A DNA stretch of 57,290 nucleotides from Verrucomicrobiia bacterium (GTDB lineage: Bacteria > Verrucomicrobiota > Verrucomicrobiia > Opitutales > Opitutaceae): contig WYBX01000149.1 of assembly GCA_011525695.1 (NCBI GenBank), positions 1-57,290 of the forward strand. The letters are read 5' to 3'. The notes below the pieces were generated by a model. The model had not been told where the DNA came from, did no database searches, and was given only the letters and a program-made list of their open reading frames with translations. Shown one piece after another: positions 1-8,214 of the stretch. Made by a program: the position numbers and the translations under genes. The stretch's first letter is position 1. The number at the start of each line of letters is the position of its first letter.

Positions 1-125
1 AAACCGTTCGACATGCTTCTGACGCTGCTGCAGAGTGAATCTCTTCCGCCTCCTTCGGGTGATAGCCATCCCCAAGTCTATCCAACTCAGCCACGACCGT
101 CACCACGTCCAAATTGAACGGTTAC
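1..125. repeat. Inverted terminal repeat, left copy (possible IS end)
   Basis: Bases 1-125 are the exact reverse complement of 57165-57289. Read from the island outward, the repeat starts GTAACCGTTCAA. IS66-family elements characteristically have ends beginning GTAA, so this may be the terminus of an IS whose body lies outside the window. The unit also carries a short inverted pair, AACCGTTC at 2-9 and GAACGGTT at 116-123. It ends 18 bp from the stop codon of the first gene. The alternative is that the overlap is simply where an assembler stopped at a repeat. The identity is directly visible; the IS66 assignment is weak. Confidence 0.85.
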
Positions 126-143
126 CTCAAAGCCAAAACTACG

Positions 144-1880
144 TCAGTCGAGCGGCCTCCAATCGGGAGCTGCGCGACCGACCGTGTCCACCACCCCGTT
201 GTACCCCGGTCCGCCGGCGGCGACATACCCGTCACTGCGTCCCGTATCGTCGCGGCTGATCCAGAATGAATAGAGCGAACCGTTGGTGACTTCAAAATGC
301 AGCCGCACCTGCTTGCCGGCGAGGGCGGAGAGGTCGGCCCCCCCTTTCCAGCGCATGGCTTCCAGCGTCCTGTCACCACTAAACGGGATGCTGTTCGCCA
401 GCGTGAACGGAGCGATCGGATTGCCATCGCGATCCCGCACCTCCACCCGCAGGCGACCGCGCGGGGCATCGGCGTTGATGAAGAGACGTTTGCCTGAGAA
501 AGAAAGCGGGCGGGTGGTGAGGGTCCCCATCTTGGGCCCGCCGTCCATCGAAGCAAAACCGTCACGCCGCAGGGTCGCCAGACCGATGCTCGCACCCGCG
601 GAGGCTCGGGGGATGCCCTCCGCAGTGTAACCGGAATATCCTGTGTAGGGGAACACGAGCTTGTCCCCGAACACGGCGAAGACACCTGCCGCGACGCGCA
701 GGTAGGCGCGATCCCAATCCCCATCCTGACGGGTGCCGGCGAGAAACGATTTGCGGTTGGGTCGATCCCAGTGAAAACCGTCCCGGCTGAAGGCCATCGA
801 TAGATCGGTCAATTTGGTCAGTTTCAACGCAGCGGCTTCCGGATTCCTCGGTCCGCGCAGGATCTGATACATGCCGATCATCAGGCTTTCGTAGGCGACC
901 GCATTGAGGCTGTAGAGCTGACAGCCGTGGGCATGAGCGGCCGGATGATAACTGCCCTCCGGCTCCGGATCGTCCAGCCGATCGGCACCCGTCCAGAAGA
1001 CCGCGTTATTCCAGTCGGCCCCCCGGCGGAAATCGACACTCTCGTGATAGTAGCGATGACGTCCCAGCGGGCCGGCCTGCCGCTTGATGCTATACACCCA
1101 GACATCCCGAAAAGGGTTCTTAAAAAAGGAGCAATAGTCACCAGTTCTGAAGGTCTTACCGATGACGGGGATCGGATCGGACCAGTTCAGGCCATCAGGT
1201 GACGTGAAGAAGTTTCCCCATCGTTCCGGAGAGGGTGAGGCCTTCCCGCGCAGGTATTCACTGACCTTGATCCGCTCATCCCGGTGGGTCGGATCCAGAT
1301 CGAGCCAGACGCAGTTGTCTTGGACTGATCTTCGAATCAGCACGTTGTCGTTTTCCGCCGTGAGCTTCGGCCGGGTCCAATGGATCAGGTCCGGACTCGT
1401 GGCCAGAGACAGGGGACCGCGCGTGCTCGCATTGTAAAACATCTTGAATGCCTGAACCCGCGGGTCGAAGAAGATGCCTCCGTGATTGGTGGGAACCCCC
1501 GCCCCCCCACCCAGTTCGTCCCGCGTTTCGGGCTTGAACACAGGATTGCCGTCGTAGCGTTCCGGATCGTGGAACGTTCGCTTCAGGTCGGTTCGCTCGA
1601 TCAGGAAGTCGTCGACCAACAACTGTCTTCCGACATCGACCCGAATCACCGCGGGCGGATGAGTCAGGTACGGCACCGGCATCGGTTCGCGGACAGCCGG
1701 TCGCACGTTATCCTCCTCGAGTCGCGGCGGCCAGATCGCCGGGAGGCGGATTCCATTGTATAATAATTCACCGGCATTTTGGTCGCCCGTTTGGCCTGGC
1801 GCGGCAAAGGCCGACCCACCGGTGGGGCCGGCGGCGATGAGGCATCCCGCGAGGGAAAAAACTTGATGTGGATTTCTCAT
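144..1880 (-). CDS. Exported beta-propeller protein, putative glycosidase (paralog 1 of 5)
   Basis: A 578-residue secreted protein with an Ala-rich signal peptide (residues 1-27). It belongs to a family found five times in this window, marked by GELLYNGIRLP near the N-terminus (about 37-47), then DVGRQLLVDDFLIE (about 82-95), HGGIFFDP, NPFRDVWVYSIK, CQLYSLNAVAYESL, SRDGFHWDRP and a C-terminal beta-sandwich ending SDGYVAAGGPG. The repeated hydrophobic/acidic blades and the early VDD resemble the five-bladed GH32/GH43/GH68-type fold, so a glycosidase role is plausible, but I cannot assign substrate or family. It is the last gene of a minus-strand unit with the sialidase-like and DUF1080-propeller genes. 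A short hydrophobic reading frame (1877-1969) overlaps its start by ATGA and could be a coupled leader or an alternative signal region. Confidence 0.8.
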   Translation of the reverse strand: MRNPHQVFSLAGCLIAAGPTGGSAFAAPGQTGDQNAGELLYNGIRLPAIWPPRLEEDNVRPAVREPMPVPYLTHPPAVIRVDVGRQLLVDDFLIERTDLKRTFHDPERYDGNPVFKPETRDELGGGAGVPTNHGGIFFDPRVQAFKMFYNASTRGPLSLATSPDLIHWTRPKLTAENDNVLIRRSVQDNCVWLDLDPTHRDERIKVSEYLRGKASPSPERWGNFFTSPDGLNWSDPIPVIGKTFRTGDYCSFFKNPFRDVWVYSIKRQAGPLGRHRYYHESVDFRRGADWNNAVFWTGADRLDDPEPEGSYHPAAHAHGCQLYSLNAVAYESLMIGMYQILRGPRNPEAAALKLTKLTDLSMAFSRDGFHWDRPNRKSFLAGTRQDGDWDRAYLRVAAGVFAVFGDKLVFPYTGYSGYTAEGIPRASAGASIGLATLRRDGFASMDGGPKMGTLTTRPLSFSGKRLFINADAPRGRLRVEVRDRDGNPIAPFTLANSIPFSGDRTLEAMRWKGGADLSALAGKQVRLHFEVTNGSLYSFWISRDDTGRSDGYVAAGGPGYNGVVDTVGRAAPDWRPLD

Positions 1881-2093
1881 GAATATTTGTGCCCCGCAGC
1901 GACAACGCAGACGGCGAGGAGTATGGCTTGATGTTGAGTCTTCAGGAAATTTTTCGCGGCCGCGGTCATCAGTCCGATGCAGACCAGCCCGCGTTGTACA
2001 AGATTCCGAGTCCAGCAGCGTGGGCGGCGCGTCGGACCGGGAAATTGAACTTGGTTCATGGGGCAGCGGAAACAGTTCGCTTCGGTCCCCGGC
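1881..2093. other. Intergenic gap
   Basis: A 213-bp gap between two minus-strand genes. The only open frame on that strand, 1877-1969 (30 residues, one hydrophobic stretch), ends in an ATGA overlap with the downstream start. Neither of the two operator motifs found elsewhere in the window is present, so transcription probably reads through from upstream. Confidence 0.4.
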
Positions 2094-3500
2094 TTAAAGA
2101 ACATCACCTTCCCGGCGGCCGCCGCCCTGATCGCTCGGGCGACTTACGATGTTGTTCAAGAAGCTCTCCCTCTTGACGAGTTTGCCCGCCAGGATATCCG
2201 CTTCGGTAATCTTTGATAGAAAAATGGTGTGCTGGCCGATCACGCCCCGCCCCTGATCGTACACGATGTAAATGGCTCCGTCTTTACCGAGAGTCGCCGA
2301 CGGGTAGCTGATTTGACCTTCGTCGCACAACAGCATCTTGTGTGTGAAGGTATTGGCGTCGTCGTCGCTTAAGTAGGCCGTCATGCGGGTCCGCGCGGTT
2401 TTATGTTTTTCCAGCTCGCGTTCCTTGCCGTTCTCGTCGGTGTAGCAGTAGATTCTCTTTCCGCTTTCCTCCTTCATCTGGACGTCGTTGGCGACGAGCA
2501 GGACTCTGCCCGAGGGAAGTCTCTTGAGGATGCACTTCGTATTGATCGAGAACTGCATCGGGTAATAGCCGCCCAGTTTCCAAGTCTCGCCACCATCGTC
2601 GGATTCGGCAAATTTCTGGCCATTGCGGGCGCGATAGAAGGTGAAGAGGCTGCCATCTTTGCGGATGAAGGGCATTTGTTCCGCAAAACTTGCGTCGTTA
2701 TCGACCGGCAATTCGGAAACAAAGATCGGCCGGCCGTTGACGTCCTCTTTCAAAAAGCGAATCCGCACTTTGTCCCGCTTTCGAACCAACGTGAAGTCGT
2801 CCATCGAGCGCAGGATCGTGCCGTCCGGAAAAATGAGCGGCTTCATGACGGACATGTTCTTGTTTCCAAGCAAGCGCGGTGCGCTCCAGGCGGTGTGTTC
2901 GTTTTCCGGGTCGAGCATGGTAAACTCCCACGCGGAGGTCGCGAATTCGTCCTGACCTTTGAAATCGATGTTCCGTAGGCCGATGAAGCGGATATTCCCC
3001 TTGGGATCTTTCCACAGCAGCGGATCAGATGCTCCCCGGCCGAGGAGTTCGCTCGGGTCGAAGACAAAGACTTCTTTCCACGTCTTGCCGTCATCTGCGG
3101 ACGTAGAGATGACCGAGAATTGGTCTTCGTGGAACGGTGCGCGTTCGGCCTGGACGTTGGAACCGAACCACGTTGCCCAGAGTCTGCCCCCCTCGGAGAT
3201 TTCGATCTGCGGGCAGCCCTGAAAGATCCTCAGATTGATCCGGTGCTTGTGGTAGCGTGGCTGCCCTTGGTAATTGATTTTGAGCAGCGATGGTGGCGTC
3301 TTACCCGTAATTCCGTAAGGGAATCTTTGCGAGACGTCATTGGGGGACGGCATGGTTGTGTCGCCCAGAACTGATTTCGGATCCACCGTTTTGGCGTAAA
3401 GCGGCGAAGCGAAACTCGGCAGCAGACTGGTGATCAGGGCGCAAACGATCACGGATGCGGCCACGTGTCGGATACACCGTAGTTGATGTGGCATGGTCAT
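2094..3500 (-). CDS. Exported sialidase-fold (BNR) protein, FQGCP type
   Basis: A 468-residue protein with a signal peptide (about 1-36, ending ASPLYA) and Asp-box repeats typical of the six-bladed sialidase fold, for example STSADDGKTW and ESDDGGETW. Databases tend to call such proteins exo-alpha-sialidases. However, where GH33 sialidases have FRIP (its Arg binds the sialic acid carboxylate), this protein has FQGCP (residues 93-97), so the canonical first triad Arg is absent. Sialidase activity is therefore doubtful and the substrate is unknown. AGGA stands about 6 nt before the ATG at 3500, which supports this start. It lies between the DUF1080-propeller and propeller genes, probably in one transcript. 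Confidence 0.8.
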   Translation of the reverse strand: MTMPHQLRCIRHVAASVIVCALITSLLPSFASPLYAKTVDPKSVLGDTTMPSPNDVSQRFPYGITGKTPPSLLKINYQGQPRYHKHRINLRIFQGCPQIEISEGGRLWATWFGSNVQAERAPFHEDQFSVISTSADDGKTWKEVFVFDPSELLGRGASDPLLWKDPKGNIRFIGLRNIDFKGQDEFATSAWEFTMLDPENEHTAWSAPRLLGNKNMSVMKPLIFPDGTILRSMDDFTLVRKRDKVRIRFLKEDVNGRPIFVSELPVDNDASFAEQMPFIRKDGSLFTFYRARNGQKFAESDDGGETWKLGGYYPMQFSINTKCILKRLPSGRVLLVANDVQMKEESGKRIYCYTDENGKERELEKHKTARTRMTAYLSDDDANTFTHKMLLCDEGQISYPSATLGKDGAIYIVYDQGRGVIGQHTIFLSKITEADILAGKLVKRESFLNNIVSRPSDQGGGRREGDVL

Positions 3501-3633
3501 TCTGTTCCTGTTTTTTGACTTCTACTGATAGGAGATTGATCGCCATCGTCTGATACGTTCCGTCCTGATAACCATCGAGGCACCGTGCCGTTGTCGCTGG
3601 AGAAAACGACGGACTCCGCGATGTCGATGTTCG

Positions 3634-5928
3634 TCAGAATCCATTCGGAGAGTCGACCGGCCCGCGCAATCCCGGTCCGCCCGCCGCGACATACCCGCGG
3701 CTGTGGCCCTCCGCATGCGGCGTAACCCAGAATGAGTAGAGCCGCCCGTTGCGGAGGTGAAATCGGATCCGGACTTCCCTTCCCGCCAGCGCTCCCAAAT
3801 CGGGCTCGCCCTGCCATTGGAGTTGCATCTGGGTTCGATCGGCGCTGATCGGCCGACAGTTCTGCAGACTGAACGGCGCGATCACCTGTCCGGCTCCATC
3901 GAGAACTTCGGCCCGCAGCTCCCCCTCAGCCGTGGCTGCATTCACGAACAGGTGTTTTCCCGAAAACCGCAGCTTTCGGGTCGTCAACGTGCCTCCCGCG
4001 GCGTCCGCATCCATCGAGGCGAAACCGTCGCGTCGCAGAAACGCCACCCCGGTCGCGCCGCCTGCGTAGGGCAACGTCCCAACCGCGGGAGAGACACCCG
4101 AAAGCGCTCCGTAATAGAAGTAAAGGCGGTCGCCCACGACCAGCATGGTCCCGCCGACCGGGTTCACGTAGCCCCGATCCCAAGTCCCCGGCCGGCGCGA
4201 CGCCGCGATGAAGGGTGTCCGCACCGGCCGGTGCCAGTGAAACCCGTCGCGCGTGTAGCCGACGACCAGCTCGGTCACCTTGGGCATCTTCCTCGGCTTC
4301 AGGAGCGCATTGACCGGTCCCTTGTGAATCTGAAAAAGGCCGACCAGCAGGCTCTCATAGGCGTTCACATTGAGATCGTATATCTGGGGCGGGTCGCCGA
4401 TCTCCGGATCGGGCTCGTCGAGATAATCGCCGCCAAACCAGAACACCGGGTCGTCAGGGCCCCACTGCGCGCCGCGAACGAAGTCGGGGTGTTCCCAATA
4501 CTGGCGGGCCCTCATCTTCGGGATGCTGAAACCGTCCAATTCGACCTTGATGCTGAAGACCCAGCGCTGTCGAAACGGGTTATAGAAGAAGGTATTCCGG
4601 TCGCCGGCCGGGCCTGTCTTCGCCAGCGCCGGGCTCCAATGGATTCCGTCCGCGGAAACATTGATCCGGCTGCCCGCTCCCCCGTGGTAGAAATTGAGGC
4701 TCTTGAAACGCTCCCGCTCGTCCCGGGCAAACCAGTCGATCCGCACCTCATCGCTTCCGCCGGCGCGCGCACGCAGCTCCGGATTCGGATCGGCGGTCCG
4801 GTTGGTCCCGGGAATCACGTCCAGTTTCGGGCGCGTCCAATTCAGCCCGTCCACGCTGAGTGCCAGTCCCTTGTTTCCATGGGGCTGATCCTTCTCATAC
4901 CACCCGGTGTGGTACCACATCTTGAACTGCCGGTCGCGATGATCATACCAGACACCGCCCGGGTGCGGTTTCGCCGCTGGTCTCCGGCCACCGTCCAATT
5001 CGAGCGCCGTCTCCGCCTTCATCACCGGATTGCCCCCGTACTTTTCCGGCGTATGGTAGGTGCGGCGCAGGGTCGTGTGCTCGATCAGAAAGTCATCCAC
5101 GAACAACTGCCGCCCCACGTCGATCGGCACGATCTCCGGGCGGATTTCCAGGTAGGGCACCCGCATCGGTTCGCGCGACATCGGATCGCGATCCCGTGGC
5201 GGCCAGACGTCCGGCAGCACGATTCCGTTGTATAGGATCTCGCCGGCAGCCGCCGGAGTCGCCGCGCCCGCTCCCAGCAGTTCCCTCACCTCGATTCGGC
5301 GAAACTCCAACAGACCGCGTTCGCCCTGAATCCCGATGTGCCCGCTGGAATTCCTGATCGACCGGGCCGTGGCGACCGGCACACCGTTCAGCCGCACCGC
5401 CATCTCCTCGCCGGTGCAGGCGATCTCGATCGTGTTCCATTCGCCCTGCACACGGATTGCGCGACGAATCGCGTCCCGATCGAAACTGTGCACGAATTCG
5501 GGCGCTCCGTAAGGAATCAGCGAGCCGAGCGGATGCGGTGAGTCCACGATGTCCATGCACTGGATCTGGTACCCGTTGTCCGGCCATCCTGTCTCGTCGC
5601 TGTGACTCGTGGGCCCGGTGCGGACGAAAATTCCGCTGTTGGCCGACGGCTCGAGGAACCGCACCTCCACGGTGAGCACGAAATCGCCGAAGGTATCGAC
5701 GGATCGCAGCCAGCCGGTGCCCCGTTCCAGCCTCAGCAGGCCGTCGCGCACGGAGAATTGGGCATTGTTCTCAATCACCCATCCCTCGAGGTTGCGGCCG
5801 TTGAAAAGGCGAACGATGCGGCCGGTTTCGCCACCTGCGACGGCGGTCATTGCCAGCATCAGCAGCGATGCGTAAATGATGCGCGCGACCGATGCGGGGC
5901 GGAATCTGACGAGCGGCGGCCACGGCAT
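3634..5928 (-). CDS. DUF1080 (3-keto-disaccharide hydrolase-like) fused to beta-propeller module (paralog 2)
   Basis: About 764 residues starting at the Met at 5928, which opens a good signal peptide (ending MLAMTAVAGG). The frame is open up to 6033, but the longer start has no signal-like sequence and would begin next to the operator at 6041. Residues about 35-225 are a DUF1080/LamG-like domain (LFNGRNLEGW, NSGIFVR, GHIGIQGE), a family including 3-keto-glycoside hydrolases. From about 235 the propeller module of this window follows, with its linker GEILYNGIVLP, then DVGRQLFVDDFLIE, NPFRQRWVFSIK and the C-terminal GYVAAGGPG block. It is the first gene of a unit with the two genes downstream. 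The two-module arrangement suggests both halves act on the same glycan. Confidence 0.85.
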   Translation of the reverse strand: MPWPPLVRFRPASVARIIYASLLMLAMTAVAGGETGRIVRLFNGRNLEGWVIENNAQFSVRDGLLRLERGTGWLRSVDTFGDFVLTVEVRFLEPSANSGIFVRTGPTSHSDETGWPDNGYQIQCMDIVDSPHPLGSLIPYGAPEFVHSFDRDAIRRAIRVQGEWNTIEIACTGEEMAVRLNGVPVATARSIRNSSGHIGIQGERGLLEFRRIEVRELLGAGAATPAAAGEILYNGIVLPDVWPPRDRDPMSREPMRVPYLEIRPEIVPIDVGRQLFVDDFLIEHTTLRRTYHTPEKYGGNPVMKAETALELDGGRRPAAKPHPGGVWYDHRDRQFKMWYHTGWYEKDQPHGNKGLALSVDGLNWTRPKLDVIPGTNRTADPNPELRARAGGSDEVRIDWFARDERERFKSLNFYHGGAGSRINVSADGIHWSPALAKTGPAGDRNTFFYNPFRQRWVFSIKVELDGFSIPKMRARQYWEHPDFVRGAQWGPDDPVFWFGGDYLDEPDPEIGDPPQIYDLNVNAYESLLVGLFQIHKGPVNALLKPRKMPKVTELVVGYTRDGFHWHRPVRTPFIAASRRPGTWDRGYVNPVGGTMLVVGDRLYFYYGALSGVSPAVGTLPYAGGATGVAFLRRDGFASMDADAAGGTLTTRKLRFSGKHLFVNAATAEGELRAEVLDGAGQVIAPFSLQNCRPISADRTQMQLQWQGEPDLGALAGREVRIRFHLRNGRLYSFWVTPHAEGHSRGYVAAGGPGLRGPVDSPNGF

Positions 5929-6040
5929 TCGTACGGACAGCGCCGCAGGGAGCGGGGAATCGGGTGGGGAAAACAAGGGTGGATTTTTATTGTTCGCTCT
6001 CAATGTAGCACCGGGCCCGCAGCGACGGAGCACGTTGTGT

Positions 6041-6054
6041 CGAATATCGTTACG
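6041..6054 (-). promoter_or_regulatory. Motif A operator-like site (a)
   Basis: In the direction of transcription it reads CGTAACGATATTCG, 113 bp before the DUF1080-propeller start at 5928. It matches seven other sites in the window, all in the same orientation relative to their gene. The outer halves are partly palindromic (CGTAA...TTnCG), as in LacI-family operators. Binding by the LacI-type protein at 34.6 kb is an inference. Confidence 0.65.
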
Positions 6055-6201
6055 TTCTCCCGGCCGGATGATTCCGGCCGTCCGAACGCCATCGGGGTTT
6101 ACGGGGCATCACGATGAGAGACTCGACGGACGGCCAGGCTCTTCCAGCCCCATACAACCGCGGATGACGCAGAGGGCGCAGATGATGAAAGGGTTCCTCT
6201 G

Positions 6202-8196
6202 TTATCTGCGTTCATCTGCGATATCCGCGGTTTTGGTCTGAGGCTCCACCTCCTCGATGAACTCGACGATGCGCACCTCGCCAGGCGGGACCGTTACCCT
6301 CACTCCCCCGTCCTTGATGGCGAGCGGCTGCTCCATCACCCATTCCGAAGCGGAAGCCGCGCGACTCGTGTGACGCGGCCTCACGGTCACCTGCCGGGTT
6401 TTCGTCCGGTCGAGGATGACCGGACTGCGATAGCTCTTGGCCACACCGTCGTTGTTGATGAGGCCAACCACCCACCCCGTCCGGGTGCGGTTGACGATGT
6501 ACTCGATATCGCCGTTCACCTCGATGGGAAGAAGCGCGGCCCCTAGACGCGTCATCACTCCGGCGACCTCACGCTGGTAGGCCTGCTCGTAGGGACGCAA
6601 CGTGCCCAAGCCTTCCGCTTGCAGACGGTTCAATTCCTCGACGTCGTCGGGAAGGATAGGCTTCCGAAATCGATGGAAGGGAACCTGCAGCGCCCAATAT
6701 TCCGGTTCGGCCGCCGTGGGTCTTTCGGTCTCCTTCAATCCGTAAATCTCGACTGTTCCCGCACTCTCCAGTTGCGCCATTCGCGATCCAAAGGTCTCGG
6801 CCTGCGCATGGGTCAGGCATACCCGCCCGCCCTGCCGCAGATAACCCTCCAGCCGCTCGACAAAGGCCGCGGACATCTCGTGATCCCCCACCAGGACCAA
6901 GGCCGAATAAGAAGCCAGAATCCCGGGATCGGCATTGCTCAACAATACGTCGAAGCTGTTGCCGAAGGGCGGATGTTCGACTGTTGGCGGGAGCTGCCGC
7001 GCCGTGTTGAGCATGTTGGTGAGCAGCACGTGATTCATCGGGACCGAACCGGGAAAGAGCACGTCGAGGAACAGCTCCGTCTCGCGGTCTCCGAGCGTCG
7101 GCGGCAGGACGTGCCACGGACGAGGACGCGTTCTCAGGAAGCCGTTGAATCCGCAATACTCGTCGAGAACGATGGCAATCGGTGTATAGGGGATTCCGCG
7201 TCCCGGATGCCGGGTGGTCACGCGCATGAAGTCCCGCGCCCGCCGGCCGATCGGCGACAGAATCGCCCGTTCGCTCTCATCCCGCGGCACGAATGGCGCG
7301 ATCTGCTCCAGATAGTATTCCTTCCCCTTTGTTTCGTCCCAGGCGAAGAAGTTCAGACTGTTTGCCTCGGGCACGACGACGGACGCCCCCGAAAGCCAGG
7401 AAAGATACCACAAACGAGAATGGGATGACGGTGGAATGCCGGCATGCCAATGGTTCCGATTTTCGCCGCCGCCCAAGGCCTCGGCCGACGAGGGATCGTT
7501 CGGGCCGGCCGGTGTGTACTCGTCCAAGCCCGCCTTGAAGGAGTTCAACCCTCCGTAGCCCCACGGAGAAATGTCCGCCAGCAATGGAATCTTGTTCTGG
7601 CGGGCCGCGCCGCGCGCAAAGGCCCACTTGGAGGAGGCACCAAAAACGTTTCCGATCTCGATCCCGAGCAGATCGCTGCCCCACTGCGCACCGTACACCG
7701 ACCACCATGAAAACCCGGTGAGCGTCAGTATGGGCAGGCCCTCCGGGATCGGCGTTGTGGAATTTCGGTACCGTCCGGTGCGTTCCTGAATCCACGCCTT
7801 GTACTGCTCGTAACAGGTGCGCCGGTCGGTCCTGGCCAGTTCGCGAAGCCTGTCCCGGTTTCCACCGAGGGCATAAACACTGTACCCCCACTCCATGGCA
7901 TCGGACGACGCCGGCCAGCGATAATCCGCAATGTCCCAAACCGGCGTCACGAGTTTCTGTGCTTCGCATTCGTGCAGATATCGCCGGTACGACGCACTCT
8001 CCCGAAGATCCTTGTGGGGGTACGGCCAGAACGCGAACTCCCGACCGGCCCAGGGTCTCACCTGCCACGGACCGGCGGCCAGCTGATCGTAATCCGCCGG
8101 GCGATCAATTCCGTTGGCCGGCACCGCTTCGGCGGCGGACAATACCACCGATGCCAACAGACCGTGTATCATGTATTTCACGACTTCGCGTGGCAT
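6202..8196 (-). CDS. Exported putative glycoside hydrolase, TIM-barrel-like, family not recognised
   Basis: A 664-residue exported protein; the signal peptide follows Met-1 or Met-9 (MIHGLLASVVLSAAEA). The middle part resembles a TIM barrel: GFSWWSVYGAQWGSD, LLADISPWGYGG, YLSWLSGASVVVPEAN and IAIVLDEYCGFNG. Residues about 400-490 look like the glutamine-amidotransferase-like domain that follows the barrel in GH42-type enzymes (SALVLVGDHEMS, LRQGGRVCLTHA). A small beta domain ends the protein. I cannot place it in a named CAZy family. It starts 18 bp after the FGE-sialidase gene, so it is the third gene of the unit beginning at 12044. Confidence 0.7.
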   Translation of the reverse strand: MPREVVKYMIHGLLASVVLSAAEAVPANGIDRPADYDQLAAGPWQVRPWAGREFAFWPYPHKDLRESASYRRYLHECEAQKLVTPVWDIADYRWPASSDAMEWGYSVYALGGNRDRLRELARTDRRTCYEQYKAWIQERTGRYRNSTTPIPEGLPILTLTGFSWWSVYGAQWGSDLLGIEIGNVFGASSKWAFARGAARQNKIPLLADISPWGYGGLNSFKAGLDEYTPAGPNDPSSAEALGGGENRNHWHAGIPPSSHSRLWYLSWLSGASVVVPEANSLNFFAWDETKGKEYYLEQIAPFVPRDESERAILSPIGRRARDFMRVTTRHPGRGIPYTPIAIVLDEYCGFNGFLRTRPRPWHVLPPTLGDRETELFLDVLFPGSVPMNHVLLTNMLNTARQLPPTVEHPPFGNSFDVLLSNADPGILASYSALVLVGDHEMSAAFVERLEGYLRQGGRVCLTHAQAETFGSRMAQLESAGTVEIYGLKETERPTAAEPEYWALQVPFHRFRKPILPDDVEELNRLQAEGLGTLRPYEQAYQREVAGVMTRLGAALLPIEVNGDIEYIVNRTRTGWVVGLINNDGVAKSYRSPVILDRTKTRQVTVRPRHTSRAASASEWVMEQPLAIKDGGVRVTVPPGEVRIVEFIEEVEPQTKTADIADERR

Positions 8197-8214
8197 TTCG
8201 GGCAGTGGAAAATC

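Noticed and set aside
35..259. Small open frame starting inside the left terminal repeat
   Set aside because: Its first 30 codons recur at the right end joined to a different sequence, so the frame is a by-product of the repeat.
1877..1969. Thirty-codon frame before the first propeller gene as a separate gene
   Set aside because: Too short and without similarity; the ATGA overlap alone is not enough, so it is noted only in the gap entry.
3757..5235. Long open frame opposite the DUF1080-propeller gene
   Set aside because: Antisense to a clear protein-coding gene, Arg/Pro-rich composition typical of high-G+C shadow frames, no recognisable motif.
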